Numbered from the stretch's first letter, positions 31,915-43,664 are shown. The stretch is 64,000 bases of DNA from Poecilobothrus nobilitatus (GCA_947095535.1 OX352772.1:213319620-213383619); one strand, 5' to 3'. The notes: a model not told the origin generated them from the letters alone. Made by a program: numbers and translations.

Positions 31915-32225
31915 ATGGATTTGAAATCAGTTGTTTGCATAAATACTACAGACGAAATATTATTTACAGGAAATCATGAAGAAACAGAAATCCCTAATTT
32001 ATAGATTCAACGTTTTTGCCCCGAGCTTCATCAACGCAAATACCTGCAAGTCAACTCACACCTGTAAATCATTTAAAATTCAAGAAAAATTCTGTCTATT
32101 CTAAAATAGATTTGGAGTTAATTACATCGGGAATAGAAAGGGTTACAACGATCACAAGCCAGTTAAAAAAAGTAAAACAAGCAAACGCCAGCAATATCTT
32201 TACAAATAATAGAAAACTTAAATAA
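31915..32225 (+). pseudogene. Decayed ORF downstream of the core promoter
   Basis: ATG 31915 opens a frame (MDLKSVVCINTTDEILFTGN) of about 30 codons, stopping near 32003. In a shifted frame sequence continues as FLPRASSTQIPASQLTPVNH, then KIDLELITSGIERVTTITSQ to 32225. I do not recognise it. Given the promoter and its place next to PolB it may be a Polinton 2 gene, now frameshifted. Confidence 0.4.
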
Positions 32226-33342
32226 CCTAAATGAAATAAATATATGAATAAATGAAAACCATAGAAAATCAATTCTAAAATGGAGTGATTTGAAACTAGA
32301 TATCAAATACAACATAGACAGCACAAGAGGATTAAAAACTCCATTTGGTGTCAAATGGATTTTTGAATTTAAAATTTTATATTCTTCACGCCACAAAATA
32401 CAAAACATTCTTTGACGAACAGCAAAATATGAAAGAAATTACCAATAATATATAGTTTTTCCTCCAAAAATAACGAATTAAATTTATTAATGTAAATTCA
32501 ATGTAAAACAATTAAAAAAAATACAAAAAAAAATCCTTTTTCATTTAGAATTATCATAAAGTAAAAAACAAAAAAACGCTCGAGCATAATTCCCACGTTT
32601 TATATTTATACTTACTACTAGCTGTTGAAGATCAAGATCAAGATCAATATTTACTACACCCCTTTATTTTATAACAAATATTTTGCACATATTATTATGT
32701 TTATCAAAATCAAACTTAACATTCGCTTTTTTCTTTTTTATTTTGCAATAATATCCTTTTTAATTTTTTTAAAAAAACTATGCTGCGCATAATATGTACT
32801 ATATGTCTCTATCTACATTTTTCATTCTGTCTTACTGTTTCGCTTCAGTAAGCTCAAAATTGAGTCAAGCTAAATATTTTATTTTCTCTTTTTTTTTTAC
32901 CCTTACAAAAAATAATATCCTTTTTCATTTTTATAAAAAAAAGTATGTTGCACATAGTAATAATATACGAGTACACTACGTATCTTCACAACGTTATTTT
33001 ATCGTTTTGCTTCAGTAATTTTAAGTTCAAGATCAACTTTAAAATTTAGTAAATATAGTATCTACCATACATTCTTCTTTTATTTTGCAAAAAATACCCT
33101 TTTTTATTTTTATAAAATAAAAACATATTATGTACCTATTTTTATACTTACCTTTATTTAATATTATTATTGTCCTTAAAAAGAAAAAAAATCATTCAAA
33201 CGGAGCCCCCTATTTTACTACACTCAATATAATATTTTTATAACCAACAATATCTTATTTTAAATTCAATCATATAACTCACAGATACAAAAATTGCAAA
33301 CAACCCTTCATTTATTAACTCAAATTTACATATAACTTACAA
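32226..33342. other. No gene seen; T-rich repeats
   Basis: AT-rich. Two or three diverged copies of a ~150-bp piece (atttcatttt..tttgcaataatatcctttttaattttt; tcgcttcagtaa) occur between about 32700 and 33130. No coding signal. Confidence 0.4.
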
Positions 33343-33420
33343 CTCTATAGCGTAATGGTTAAAGAGTTCACATTTGTAAAATTTATATTCCAATAGTACA
33401 TCATTCAAATCCCCCTCACC
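33343..33420 (+). mobile_element. tRNA-like SINE head
   Basis: ctctatagcgtaatggttaa (box A-like) and attcaaatccc (box B-like, 33402-33412) at tRNA-like spacing. No proper acceptor stem, so it is a SINE fragment or tRNA relic rather than a working tRNA gene. Confidence 0.45.
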
Positions 33421-33439
33421 AAAACAAAAGTAAAGTCAT

Positions 33440-33940
33440 TACACCTACATATCTAGATCAGACGGTCAACTCACTCCCCTACACAAGTAACTTAAATTAT
33501 TAAGTCATCTATCTACCAGATCAAATACTTCTTCCATAACAACTACACCCTAATATTTATATACTCTCTACTTATTCAATATTCAACCCCTCTCTTTATC
33601 TATTGAATTTTCTCTATACTAAACTTAACCCTTCCCTAATTAATATTCACCCCTTCTCTACACATTATATTTTCTTTATACTAATACTAATAACTTCCCC
33701 CTACACACATATATTAAAATCAGTCAAACGTAACACCCTCCTACTCTCTAGAGTCTAGACATTCCCACACACCTAATACACTAATATGTCACCCCTATAC
33801 AAATATATCAAAATCACTCAAGCGTGATACCCCTACTCATTATTCTTCCGCCTACCTAATTAGTATTCACCCCGCCACACAAATTCCTTTAAATCACTCA
33901 ACCGGAATGACCTACTAACAACTACTAAGTCATCTTTGCG
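33440..33940. repeat. C/T-rich, strand-biased degenerate repeat region
   Basis: The plus strand is full of acccct/ccctac words and almost lacks G, unlike its surroundings. Related words recur: tacacaagtaactt (33480), tacacacatatattaaaatcagtcaaacgtaacaccc (33695), tatacaaatatatcaaaatcactcaagcgtgataccc (33795), cacacaaattcctttaaatcactcaaccggaatgacc (33875). It is a decayed tandem repeat, noncoding as far as I can see. Confidence 0.5.
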
Positions 33941-33960
33941 CATCTTCATTTTCACTATTA

Positions 33961-34399
33961 CTATCTCTTTCTCGCACGGAATTTCCATGCCATATCGCCC
34001 CAATACCTACTAATACCGTAGTATTTTGGCGTTCCTTTTAGATGCTCGTATACGGTTAGGATCCTCTCAACATTCTTCCTCCAGGACCCATATTCACCTG
34101 CTTCACCTGAAAACTCCCTCACGCCTTTTACTACATCTGGTATATTATCCATTTCAAGTTTGTTTCGTTACTAGCATTTAGTTCTAGACTATAGTTTAAC
34201 TCTTCTTCCGTTTGACTGTATAGTTACTAAAACTTTCTCTGAATGCTTTTCTAGTTTCTTCTTTTATTATTTGACTTATAATTTCTCTTAAGTCCTCGGT
34301 TCTTTCATTTGGATATATTGGATCCGATGTGGGGTTTTGTTCTTCTGTTAACATATCCATTGTTACCGTTTCCAAATAGGGTCTATTTTCGTTTGCCAT
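33961..34399 (-). pseudogene. LTR-retrotransposon gag N-terminal fragment
   Basis: Minus strand. 34399-34196 (MANENRPYLETVTMDML ... IISQIIKEETRKAFRES) and, in another frame, 34152-33961 (VVKGVREFSGEAGEYGSWRK, then VERILTVYEHLKGTPKYYGI) resemble the start of gypsy-type insect Gag proteins. It ends at 33961 where the C-rich repeat begins. No LTR, protease or RT is found next to it. Confidence 0.55.
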
Positions 34400-35890
34400 T
34401 TTATTTGATAGTTAATCGACGACAACAGAAAAAAAATATAAAATAAAATTTAATATGAATAGGAAAAAAAAAAAGATTCAAAGATAACACAAAGAAAAAT
34501 TAATATTGAAAATATACACAAAGATAAATTATGGATTGAAAAGCTTTTCTTGTTTTCTATTAAATTCAAACTACACAAGTTTATTTTTGTTAAATTTTAC
34601 AATACTATTATTAAGATATAGTTCAAAATTTAAAATAATAAATATTATTAAGAAAAATTAATTTTTTTACAATTATGATTACCTACTTCTTTACAACGAA
34701 ATTTAAAAAATAAATGGAATTTTCGAAAAAAATTTTAATAATAATTTATTTTTGCAGAACAGAAAAAATTTATCAAAATGGAAAAATTATATTTAATATT
34801 AAAATTTATACTTATTTATAATATTTTTATTATAGTAATATATACTTAATTTTAATATTAATAAAAGAAAATTATATTTAGATGTAAAACTCAAATGATT
34901 TTTTTTTAAAGTGAAAATTGAAAGTTCAATATTCGACTAATAATTTAAATAGTACATATTTAATTTAATAGTTTCAAAGAATATTTTTCGACATTTTTTT
35001 TTAAAAAAACAAAAAAATTTAATAATATTTAATAATATTTGCATTCAAAATTTATTTTTTATCCAAAATCATTCAATTCATTTTTGTACTATTTTTTCCT
35101 TTTTCATTGATTTTTATTTTTACTTTACACTGTGCCTAAGGCAGCCTTACCTTAGGAATCGACGAGTAGACTTGATCACAGTGAGCGAGATAAAATTATA
35201 TTTTTTTATTTTTTATTTATTTGGAATTCCAAGAAATCTTTCATATATTTAACAAATTGTATTTTAATTAAAATTGGTTTTCTCCCATTTTGGAGGGGTA
35301 CTATTTATCTAAAAATTTTATTTATGAGATTTTTTATCAACAAATCAACATCAACAAATAATGATTAACTCCAAAATCAAGTAAATTATAATTGATCAGC
35401 AGCAGTATTAATCAGGCAATCACTAAAACACCATGACCTTAAAAACTATAATAAAAATCACCTGCAGACTTCCATCGTTAGAGTTGACAACTAGCATGGT
35501 CCAATAACTGAGAGCTGACCTCTTCGTAATATATCAAACTCCCATTTCGCCTAATGCTATTTGACATAATTTCTAATTTCACAAATTTCATTTTAGAATA
35601 ATTATCATATTGCAAATAGTTTATTTATCAAATAGGACACTTTGCAACTAATACTTTTCACAAAAATCCACTTAACAAATAACAACTTGAAGTAATAATT
35701 ATTTTAAATCATTATTAATGATAATAAAAAAACGAGTTTAAGATAACGGCTTTCTTTTATATTTTTTGTTGTTATTGGATAAAAGTAATTGATTTTATAA
35801 TAATTTTTATTAAAAGTTTTTATCATATTTATCATGAGACATTGTTGTTTGCTTGGCATAGGTATATTTTGTTTTTGGATATATTGTTGT
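34400..35890. other. No gene seen; possible LTR remains
   Basis: AT-rich. The stretch 35130-35190 (gtgcctaaggcagccttacc) and 35440-35560 are less AT-rich and would be where a 5' LTR of the minus-strand gag element should lie, but I cannot define ends. No ORF of note. Confidence 0.35.
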
Positions 35891-35895
35891 AACAT

Positions 35896-36091
35896 ATGGA
35901 CGTCTTAAAAAAAGAAATCAAATTTGTCAAGGAAGAAATAGAGAAGTTTGAGATTGGTGGTGTACCTGTGGTAAAAAAAGAAAAGGTATTTTTTAAAAGA
36001 TAAGAAAATTAAAAGAATTTTATCAAAAAAAGATGATTATAAGGAAGTTAAATTACTACTTTTAATAGCCGATTATTTAAATTTAAAATAA
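35896..36091 (+). pseudogene. Small coiled-coil-like ORF, one frameshift
   Basis: MDVLKKEIKFVKEEIEKFEI, then GGVPVVKKEK, stopping after 35 codons; after a run of T and A the neighbouring frame continues KIKRILSKKDDYKEVKLLLL to a stop at about 36091. Lys/Glu heptad-like pattern. Family not recognised; it may be part of a transposon. Confidence 0.3.
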
Positions 36092-36539
36092 AACAACTAG
36101 CATTTATGTATATTATAATATATTAAGTATCCACATATATTTGTGTACATAAAGTTCAAAATAAAATGAATTAAATAATATTTTTATGAATTATGTAATT
36201 TTATAAATCATAATATTTAATCAGCTTATTTAGTACTAGTTTAATACTAGTTTAATTTATTTCGAAGAAAATATTTGACAAAAATATATTTTGCAAATAG
36301 TATTTGGAATTTAGAAAAATGTTTGCGGAAATATCTGTTTTTGAAGTGTCTCATTATGCCAAACAACCATTTGTAAAATAGTCAAATATCCCAAATGGAA
36401 AGTTTCGAAATATTCTTTTTGTCAAAAGACATTAGGCAAATTGGCATTTTACAATTTAACATTCGGCTAACTGTATACAAACCCCAATAACTATATCTAC
36501 AATATATTGTCTACCAAAACATAAATTAAAGATTTTTTT
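36092..36539. other. No gene seen
   Basis: AT-rich DNA with no recognisable coding, RNA or transposon features. Confidence 0.5.
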
Positions 36540-38330
36540 AAAATTTTTGGTCATCTTTCATCACCACAGCTAATTACAAAGCCAAACATTGGGTTTGGGG
36601 TTCAAGACTTATAACTCCAAAAGGAAGGCAACTATATAAAACTATATCCGACAACAATCTGCAATGCTTATCAACCGAAGAGCGGGATCTTGCCTGGATG
36701 TGACATCGGAACACTTACCAATTATTATAACTGTTGGAACCAATATTATAATAAAACAAAAACCTCCAAAATAGGTTATAAATCTAAAAGTTTCTTTAAA
36801 AACGCAAGATGAAGTTGACAACTCGATTAAAAATCTTAACAAGTGTTTCCAAGATGCGGTCTGAACTTCAACTATAACAAAAACCCATAATAAATTACTA
36901 GTATGCCAAAAATGCATTAAGAAAAAGGTGAAGGAAAAGAGAAGACTACGTAAAGTGTGACAGCAAACAAGATTATCGTGCGATAAAAAAAAATCCGCAA
37001 CTCCGGAAAATTCTGAACATCGCAAAAATGCAGAAATATCTAAGAACTTTTCACTTGTCACCCTCTGAGGCGTCTGATTATTCATTATGGAAAGTAACGA
37101 GATTAATTAAACTTCCCTGCAGCACAACCCTCCAATTCGCACCAATGACCAACAATGAGCACGTAGCAATCAAAAAAAAGTGAAACGTTTAAAAAACATT
37201 TAGATCAAATTTTCCATTCCATTTCGTTCTATTCCCATCAGATATAGCTAATGCAGAAGAAGAAGAAATTAATTAGAATAAAATTAGAATTAATTTTCCT
37301 GGCACTCGCCTCCAATTGGACCTGCTAATAAAAAAATTTAAGAAAACTGACATAATCAACATTAAAAGAATCGTAGCTACAAAAAAGCTTCTGGGTATGT
37401 ATCATGTTTAACATCTATCGTCAATGCAGTTTTTAAGACCGAATATTTTCCATCACAATGGAAAGTTGGTAAAATCATTTAAATTCACAAACCTGGCAAA
37501 CCTGCAGAAGAGGTTACATCGTAAAACCCTATAAGTGTTTTACTATTTTTGTCAAAAATGATTGAAAAATGATTTCTACGAAGACTGAAGATGATCTTGG
37601 GATCTTGGAAGAACATCAAATCATCCCAAATTATCAATTTGGCTTTAGACACAAATATGGTATAGTCGAACAAGTCCACAGAATAACTGATATTATTAAG
37701 CTTTGGTTATAAAAAAAAAAAAATTCTCCCGCCGTGTTGGCTAAAAAAATGAAGAATTCGGGCGAATGGGTCTAAATCATCTCATGTCATATTTACATTG
37801 AGAAAAGGAATTTATCCAGCTGCTACAATTAATAACAAGGAAATAGCTCAATCTCACTATGTGAAGTACTTAGGCATGCACCTAGATAGTACACTCACGT
37901 GGAAAAAGCATATTCAAACCAAAATAAAACAGCTTAGCATTAAATTACATTAAGTTAATACTAGTTAATAAGTGAAAAAGCCGCAGCTAAATTTAGTCCA
38001 TAAATTGCTTATCTATAAAGCTATTATCACACTATTATTAAACACGTTTGGACTTATGAGATTCAACTTTGCGAAATTTCCAGTAATTCCAACATCTAAG
38101 TTTTGCAACGATTTCAATCAAAATATTTAAGGATGATATTGGAAGATTAAGAATGATAATTTAGAGAGACTTTGAAATACCATCAATCAAGGAGCAAATT
38201 AGAAATTTTAGTGCAAAGGATTAAATAAAACTAGCAAATATCAAGTCAAAGATGACCTTGGACTATTGCATCCGAAATTGCATATGGATAGAGTAGAGAT
38301 AGATAGAGAATTAACGGTATACTAAATTTG
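36540..38330 (+). pseudogene. Jockey-family LINE, heavily decayed
   Basis: Plus strand, many stops and shifts. Endonuclease remains near 36590-36720 (WGSRLITPKG, then STEERDLAW); linker FHLSPSEASDYSLWKVTR near 37050; RT remains YFPSQWKVGKII, HKPGKP and LLFLSKMIEK near 37450-37570, IIPNYQFGFRHKYGIVEQVH near 37620; after a deletion that removes the catalytic Y-A-D-D, VIFTLRKGIYPAATINNKEI and KYLGMHLDSTLTWKKHI near 37790-37920, and the C-terminal LLIYKAII part near 38010. A different LINE family from the one around Polinton 1. Confidence 0.8.
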
Positions 38331-38389
38331 CTATTATTTTTATGACACTTTAAATTAATCTGGCTATATCTGAAAGGTATAGATCGCCT

Positions 38390-38840
38390 CAGACTCAAAG
38401 GTATAGAAGATCGGCTCAGAATCGAATTCAACAATATCTGTAAAATTTGCTTGTGCTGGTGTAACAGGTTCGGATAGCTGCCATACAACTTTTTTTTTAA
38501 ATGAAAACAACTCAGTGTCCAGCTCTTGAAGCTAAATATGTGAAATGTAGTAAAAAAGTGTTGCCAACAACTTTTCTAAAATGATGTTGGTCTAGAGCAG
38601 CCAGGTAAGGTTTCTTGTATCTCTTGGAACTTAATGAAGCTAGGCGCCTGAAATCTTATAAAAAGCGATCAAGTTTAATGGCAATAACTTTTATAAAATT
38701 TGCTTGTGCTTGTGCAACAGGTCCCGGTAGCTATCATGCAATTCCAAAGTTGTTATAAATGTATCTCGGTACTTAACGTCGGTACTAAAACATCTGAAAT
38801 TTCTTAAAAGAAGATTAAGTTTGATGGAAATAGCATATAT
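38390..38840. repeat. Two diverged units of a noncoding repeat
   Basis: aaaatttgcttgtgct with (ggt/tgt)(t/c)aacaggt and tagctgccatacaact at 38442-38490 recurs at 38696-38746. Similar to other dispersed repeats in this window whose units end in gtaca(a)n. No coding frame. Confidence 0.5.
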
Positions 38841-39503
38841 AATGTTCATACGAGTATCTCAGAGTTGAAACAATCTACTCTACTTCACTTTTCCTCGTTT
38901 TATTTTACTTTTTTTAATTAAACACATGCATATTTTAGAACTAATAACATTTATAATTTATAACATAATTTCAATTTAATAAAGTTTCAATTTATCAAAG
39001 TAATACAATAGATAAATTGTGCAAATTTTTGTATAATACGACATGAAAGCATAACAAAATATTATACCCGAATGATCCAACCACTTTCACTAAACTAATT
39101 TTTACTGTGCAACTAAAAAGAACAATTTTTCTGAGTAACGTCTGTTCGTCCTGTTAGTTGCATTAAATAAGTTAAACTTATTCTATAATAGTTCTAATCA
39201 TAATAAGTACTCATATTAGACTATTATAACAGCATTAACATATTAGATTTTCTTTAGGTCATTATAAAATCAGTTTACAAACCAAGTATTTTCAGATTGA
39301 TTAATTGAAAGAAAAATAACGTCAGGCTATTTCAAAGTTAAACTATTGAAATATTCCATATTTTTTGATACGAAACAATGAATTATTCTGGTATTTTTTA
39401 ATAATTTATATTAACGTGAAGTATTCACAAGATAATTTTGAAAACAAAAACATTTTTATTTGAAATATTATGTTAATATAATTATTTTTTTTTTATATTT
39501 CAG
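38841..39503. other. Probable intron or upstream flank of the host gene
   Basis: AT-rich without a gene; it ends in a pyrimidine-rich acceptor, tttatatttcag, at 39491-39503. If the next exon is real, this is the end of an intron whose start is not identified. Confidence 0.5.
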
Positions 39504-39925
39504 CCAACAATATGTGAACAAATTAAAAGGGAAAAACGGCAAATGCAAAACAAAGATGAAGACGATATACCTGCGATAATTGAAGTATATTCAGGACTCT
39601 ACGTTAATGAAAATACAGATATAATTGACCCCGATATTGAAGTTACCCGAAAGAAGGTTTTTCTATTCAGTTTATATAATATAACTTTTTTTCACAATTT
39701 CTTTTTTGGGTTCTTTTGGTGCAGACTGGTGTAGAAAATGAATTATGCATTTCACAAAGAACATTTGCTATTTCAATCGCAATAGCTGGTTTGATTCTGA
39801 TGTTAGCAATTGTGGCAGCCATTATATGCATAATGTCTAAGAAAAGAGTTAAAACCCTATCGAACTCTGAAAGCTCAATATATAGTGGGCCATATACAAA
39901 CACAGCATTCTCACATAGTAGTTAA
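39504..39925 (+). CDS. Last two exons of a likely ZP-domain (cuticlin-type) membrane protein gene
   Basis: Exon 39504-39656 (phase 0), intron 39657-39724 (GT..GCAG, 68 nt), exon 39725-39925 with stop TAA. The translation has an acidic region (IIEVYSGLYVNENTDIIDPD), then ELCISQRTFAI leading into a transmembrane segment (ISIAIAGLILMLAIVAAIIC), and a short cytoplasmic tail ending SSIYSGPYTNTAFSHSS. This tail and the single membrane helix near the C-terminus resemble insect ZP-domain apical matrix proteins. There are no disruptions, unlike everything around it. Upstream exons were not found in the window, so the transposon-rich DNA to the left may lie in a large intron. Confidence 0.65.
39657..39724 (+). 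other. Intron of the ZP-like gene (68 nt)
   Basis: gtttttctattcag ... ttcttttggtgcag. Its removal joins two open frames with clean phase 0 on both sides. Confidence 0.75.
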
Positions 39926-40019
39926 TTTTTTTTACATCTACCTTAACATTAAATTTATTTTCTTTATTTGTCAACTTAATAGAATACTAACTGATAACAT
40001 ATTTAAATAGGGTTGCCTA

Positions 40020-40200
40020 CGATATCTTTTTTTTTTTTATCTTGTTTTACAAAATGTTTTTGTTTTATATTGTTTTACAAAATCTTTTTTTTTTAATCAT
40101 CTTTTTCAAAATCTTGTTTTTTTTAAATCTTTTTTTTTGTTTTATTTAATTTAATTTTTTAATTTATTTATCTGAATATTTTTAACAGGTTTCAAACAAT
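40020..40200. repeat. T-rich low-complexity tract
   Basis: Long T runs with repeated cttgttttacaaaatct words. It could be 3' UTR or flank of the ZP-like gene. Confidence 0.5.
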
Positions 40201-40210
40201 TTTCTATATT

Positions 40211-40385
40211 CTGGTCAGCCCTGTCTTTCGAGCCACTACCTTCGCGCCCTCCCTTTCGGGCCACTCTTCGCCTCTCTCTTAGCCGATCCCTTCACACTTC
40301 CCTTGAAGAAATTGGAACTGCTATCTCTGCTACCGCGCCCGTGCACAACAACGGCGCCGGGAACGCGGGCGCGGGGTAGCAGCCC
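40211..40385. other. GC-rich island with a strong hairpin
   Basis: About 175 bp of clearly GC-rich sequence in otherwise very AT-rich DNA. It starts ctggtcagccctgtctttcg, contains near-repeats of ctttcg(a/gg)gccact (40225 and 40253), and ends in a stem: ctgctaccgcgcccg (40327-40341) pairs with cgggcgcggggtagcag (40366-40382), allowing two bulged G. No meaningful coding frame. It might be a transposon end, a structured RNA or a regulatory island. Confidence 0.6.
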
Positions 40386-40539
40386 TTATTCCTTCAAAAC
40401 AATTTTTTTTTTGTTTTTCATAAAAATTTCTAAATTTTCACAAAATTTATTATTATATTTCAGAAAGAACAGTCAAAATTTAATACTTTTGTATGGAAAG
40501 CTGAAAAATTATTTTGTTCCCCATGATTTCAAAAATTCT

Positions 40540-41410
40540 TTGTAATTAGGAGAGATTTTAGAGTTGGCTTCAAAATCAGAGTTAAATCAACTTTTTCCAA
40601 ATTATTTATAAATATTCTAGAAAAAGTTGTAATCCTGATTTTGTAACCAACTATAAAATCCCTTCTGTTTTAGAGTCCCGCATACTTACGTATATTCATA
40701 TTTCCGAAAAAGATGCAATCCAGATTTTTTAACCAACTCTAATAACTGAACTAAGTTCGACAAACTTATTGCATTAAAAAGTGAAATAAGTTTGAATGTT
40801 GAATTTAAACGAAATTTTTTAATTTTTAACTTGTCGAACTTTTTCATTATGAAGAAACACTGACTACTGACGCACTTACACAGTGAAATGTGCCAAAAAA
40901 AACAGAAAACATTTTATTACTTAAATAAGCTGCTGAAATATATGAGAATTAAATTATGAAAGAAAAATATTAAAAAATGTTATTATTGGAATAATAAATT
41001 ACAATTAGGCTTTAATTCCATTATTTAAAAAAAATAATTAGGCCTTATTTCACTTTGGAATGAGAAATTTCTAAATCACGAAATTTCGCGAATTAGGCTT
41101 TCTTTCTGATTCGAAAATGAAATAAGGCCTATTAGGCTTTATTGCTCTAGGTCTTATTTCCCCCCGCCAAAAAAACATTAAACAAATTTTTTATCTCATA
41201 TCTTTCATCACATTGTTAAAACACTAATTGCGATTACTTAAGTATTTTTAATAAAACAAATTAATTGATTTATCCTTAATTGTTAAATCATTCCTATTTT
41301 CAAACTTGGCATAAACATATACATACATACACATTCTAGAAAAAGCGTACAACTATGATTTTGTAAACATAACTATATACTTCCTGCTAATCCAGAATTT
41401 CTCATGTTAT
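40540..41410. repeat. Diverged copies of the 'ttctagaaaaag..ccagattttg' repeat
   Basis: Motifs attctagaaaaagttgtaat plus cctgattttgtaacc (40613), tccgaaaaagatgcaatcca plus gattttttaacc (40705) and attctagaaaaagcgtacaa plus ctatgattttg (41333) are variants of one unit also present at 46765, 47211, 49141 and 49585. Between them aataaggccta/taggccttatt words (41030-41160) parallel the ataaagtcg/cgacttta words of the 2.4-kb element, so this looks like an older relative. Confidence 0.5.
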
Positions 41411-43400
41411 TATTATTATGATTCTTATTCCTTATTGCATAATATAATTTAAATTATATAAACTCATTCCTAATTTTAAACTGCCTACGCATTTTGCAGC
41501 GCCCCAAAAATGCGCTGTTTTGATTAAATACAATCGGATATAAACTCGTTCATTTGAAATAATTTTGCGACTCTGCAAAAATGTATGCTCTCATTGGAAG
41601 TGACCTATAAAAACAAACAAGATTTAGCAAGATTTTTACGAAAAGCCAAATTTAAAAAAAAAAACATGATATTAAAAAATAAGTTAAAAAAAACTCAAGT
41701 TTTTGAAAAACAAGATAAGAAAAAACACAAGATTTCGTACCGCTCCCATTTAAATATATGCATACATAATATTATATAGTGCTGCGCAAATGAAAAACCT
41801 TAAGTTCAACTACAAACAAAAAACGAATTCAATTATTTATTTTATAAACCAATTTTGAGATAACCAATATTTGCCCATTTAACAAAAAATGAATGTAGAC
41901 ACATACATATAAGTAGGTATGTAAATACTTATGTTTTTAATTTTTTTAAAGAATGAAAATTCATATATCATAATATTTTATCTCTTATATGTTTTTCTAA
42001 TAACTGTAGAAAATTTGTTTTTTTAATATCATTTTCTAAATAAATATTATGTTAAACTTATACCTTGAATTTCAAAAATTGTATATGATGAAAATCATAT
42101 AGAAGTACTTTTTAGAAAAAGAAAGAATTAAGTAAATAAAAAATGTGAGTTTCAACATTTTGATTTTCCAAATTTAATATAAAAAACATATTACACAATA
42201 TGTTGTATTTTGAATGCAACAACAAATTTTGTTGTTCTTCGTTTAAATGAAGAAATTATAATTTCCCTAGATAATTATATGAGGCTTATTTTCTATATAG
42301 TATTTCACTTTACAGAATAGGTATAATACTGACAACCTTTCTACAGAAAAAGTTGATAGTTTTATTACACAGCTGATGTGATTTTATAAAAATTATTTGA
42401 ATAAAATTGCCTTGAATCCCTTACTTATGTGAGTTTTCATAAAAGAATATGTTATGTATTTGATAAGAGTTTTGTATTTTAGGCTGCTTTTATTTCCGTG
42501 GCACTTATAGACATGCATATACTTATGTCAATATATTTATATACTAATTTCCAAATCTATTTAATATTTAACAACTAATCGCCATTTATTTTTTTTTAAA
42601 TACGCTGATGGTGGTGGCGGGTTTTATTGCTATTTATTATTATTTAAGAATTTAATACGATTTATAATAAAAAAAATATTGATTGCTTTCTTTAGAAATG
42701 CAAAAAGGTAACTATTTTGTATAAATAAGTAAAACAATTGCCGAGAATAAAAAACTTCATAAAAAATTAGTTTTTGTAGTTTAAAAGTGCAGTAATGCAC
42801 AAAATCAATTTGATTAATTAATTGCTAAATATATAGAATTTAGATTTTTCTATAAACAATTTATATAGGTATATATACATAGGTGTATAGGTACCTAAAC
42901 TACTTTCAGAACCGTTTTTGTTGATTTGTTTTGTTTTAAAAATTTACTATGTAACTCGGCAAATGTAGTATTTTAAATGTTTACTTAATTTCCAACACAA
43001 AATGAATATAATACATACATATATATTTTATGACACCATATTGTACATAACACCTTAAATCTGTTTCAGAAAATAGAACACTAAGATATTATAGACTAAC
43101 ACTCAATTATTTCATGGCATAAAATTGTAATTGTAAAAATGTGAAGTTTAAATTGCTTTAAATGTTCGTTAAGAGTCATCTGTAGTACTTTAAAATATGT
43201 AATATTAATAAAACTATATTTTTAATTTTATTCTCACAAACGAATATCTAGAGCATTTTAAATTCAAACAGAAATATTATTTGTTATTCAAGTTTTTGAT
43301 AATGATAATTGAAAGTCGAAATAAAATATTTTATAACTAAAAAGGTGTTTGCTTTATATTATGTTTCAACAACGTTTTAACATTATCTAAAAAAAATGGA
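41411..43400. other. No gene seen
   Basis: AT-rich for 2 kb. The ORF at 41585-41779 is Lys-rich low complexity. No splice-phase-consistent exons, RNA genes or TIRs recognised. Confidence 0.5.
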
Positions 43401-43545
43401 AGGGACCTTTACTGGGTAAAAGGATATGAAATACGTTGTAAACACCGATAGAGTGAGGGTTCAAATTCAACATATCTCGTAAGAATAATTCCTCCTTACG
43501 ACATTTACAGCCACGCCTGAAAAGGAAAGTCTGTGTAATTTCCAG
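43401..43545 (+). mobile_element. tRNA-derived SINE, diverged
   Basis: agggacctttactgggtaaa with a decayed box B (gggttcaaattc near 43457), then taagaataattcctccttac and gacatttacagccacgcctg, the same body as the SINE at 44592. Older and more diverged than that copy. Confidence 0.7.
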
Positions 43546-43578
43546 GGGAATAAACTAAAAAATTGTAATACTTGACAA

Positions 43579-43664
43579 ATATTAAGAATCATATGTGTTG
43601 CATATTGTGGCAGGAGAATAAACTAAAAAACAACAAATGCAACACATTTGATTCTTAACATGTT
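43579..43664. repeat. Inverted repeat (hairpin) next to the SINE
   Basis: taagaatcatatgtgttgca (43581-43600) pairs with tgcaacacatttgattctta (about 43640-43659). Possibly a small foldback/MITE. Confidence 0.5.

Larger units (their letters stand above)
29526..32225. mobile_element. Polinton 2, partial and rearranged
   Basis: A second, diverged Polinton remnant: protease and the conserved unknown gene on the plus strand (same order as in Polinton 1), then PolB on the minus strand, with a large internal deletion, and a plus-strand ORF with its own core promoter. No TIRs, capsid genes, ATPase or integrase are visible. PolB faces the other way relative to PRO than in Polinton 1. Confidence 0.8.

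Noticed and set aside
36642..37085. 147-residue minus-strand ORF
   Set aside because: It is the shadow of decayed jockey LINE coding sequence on the plus strand, which shows clear family motifs.
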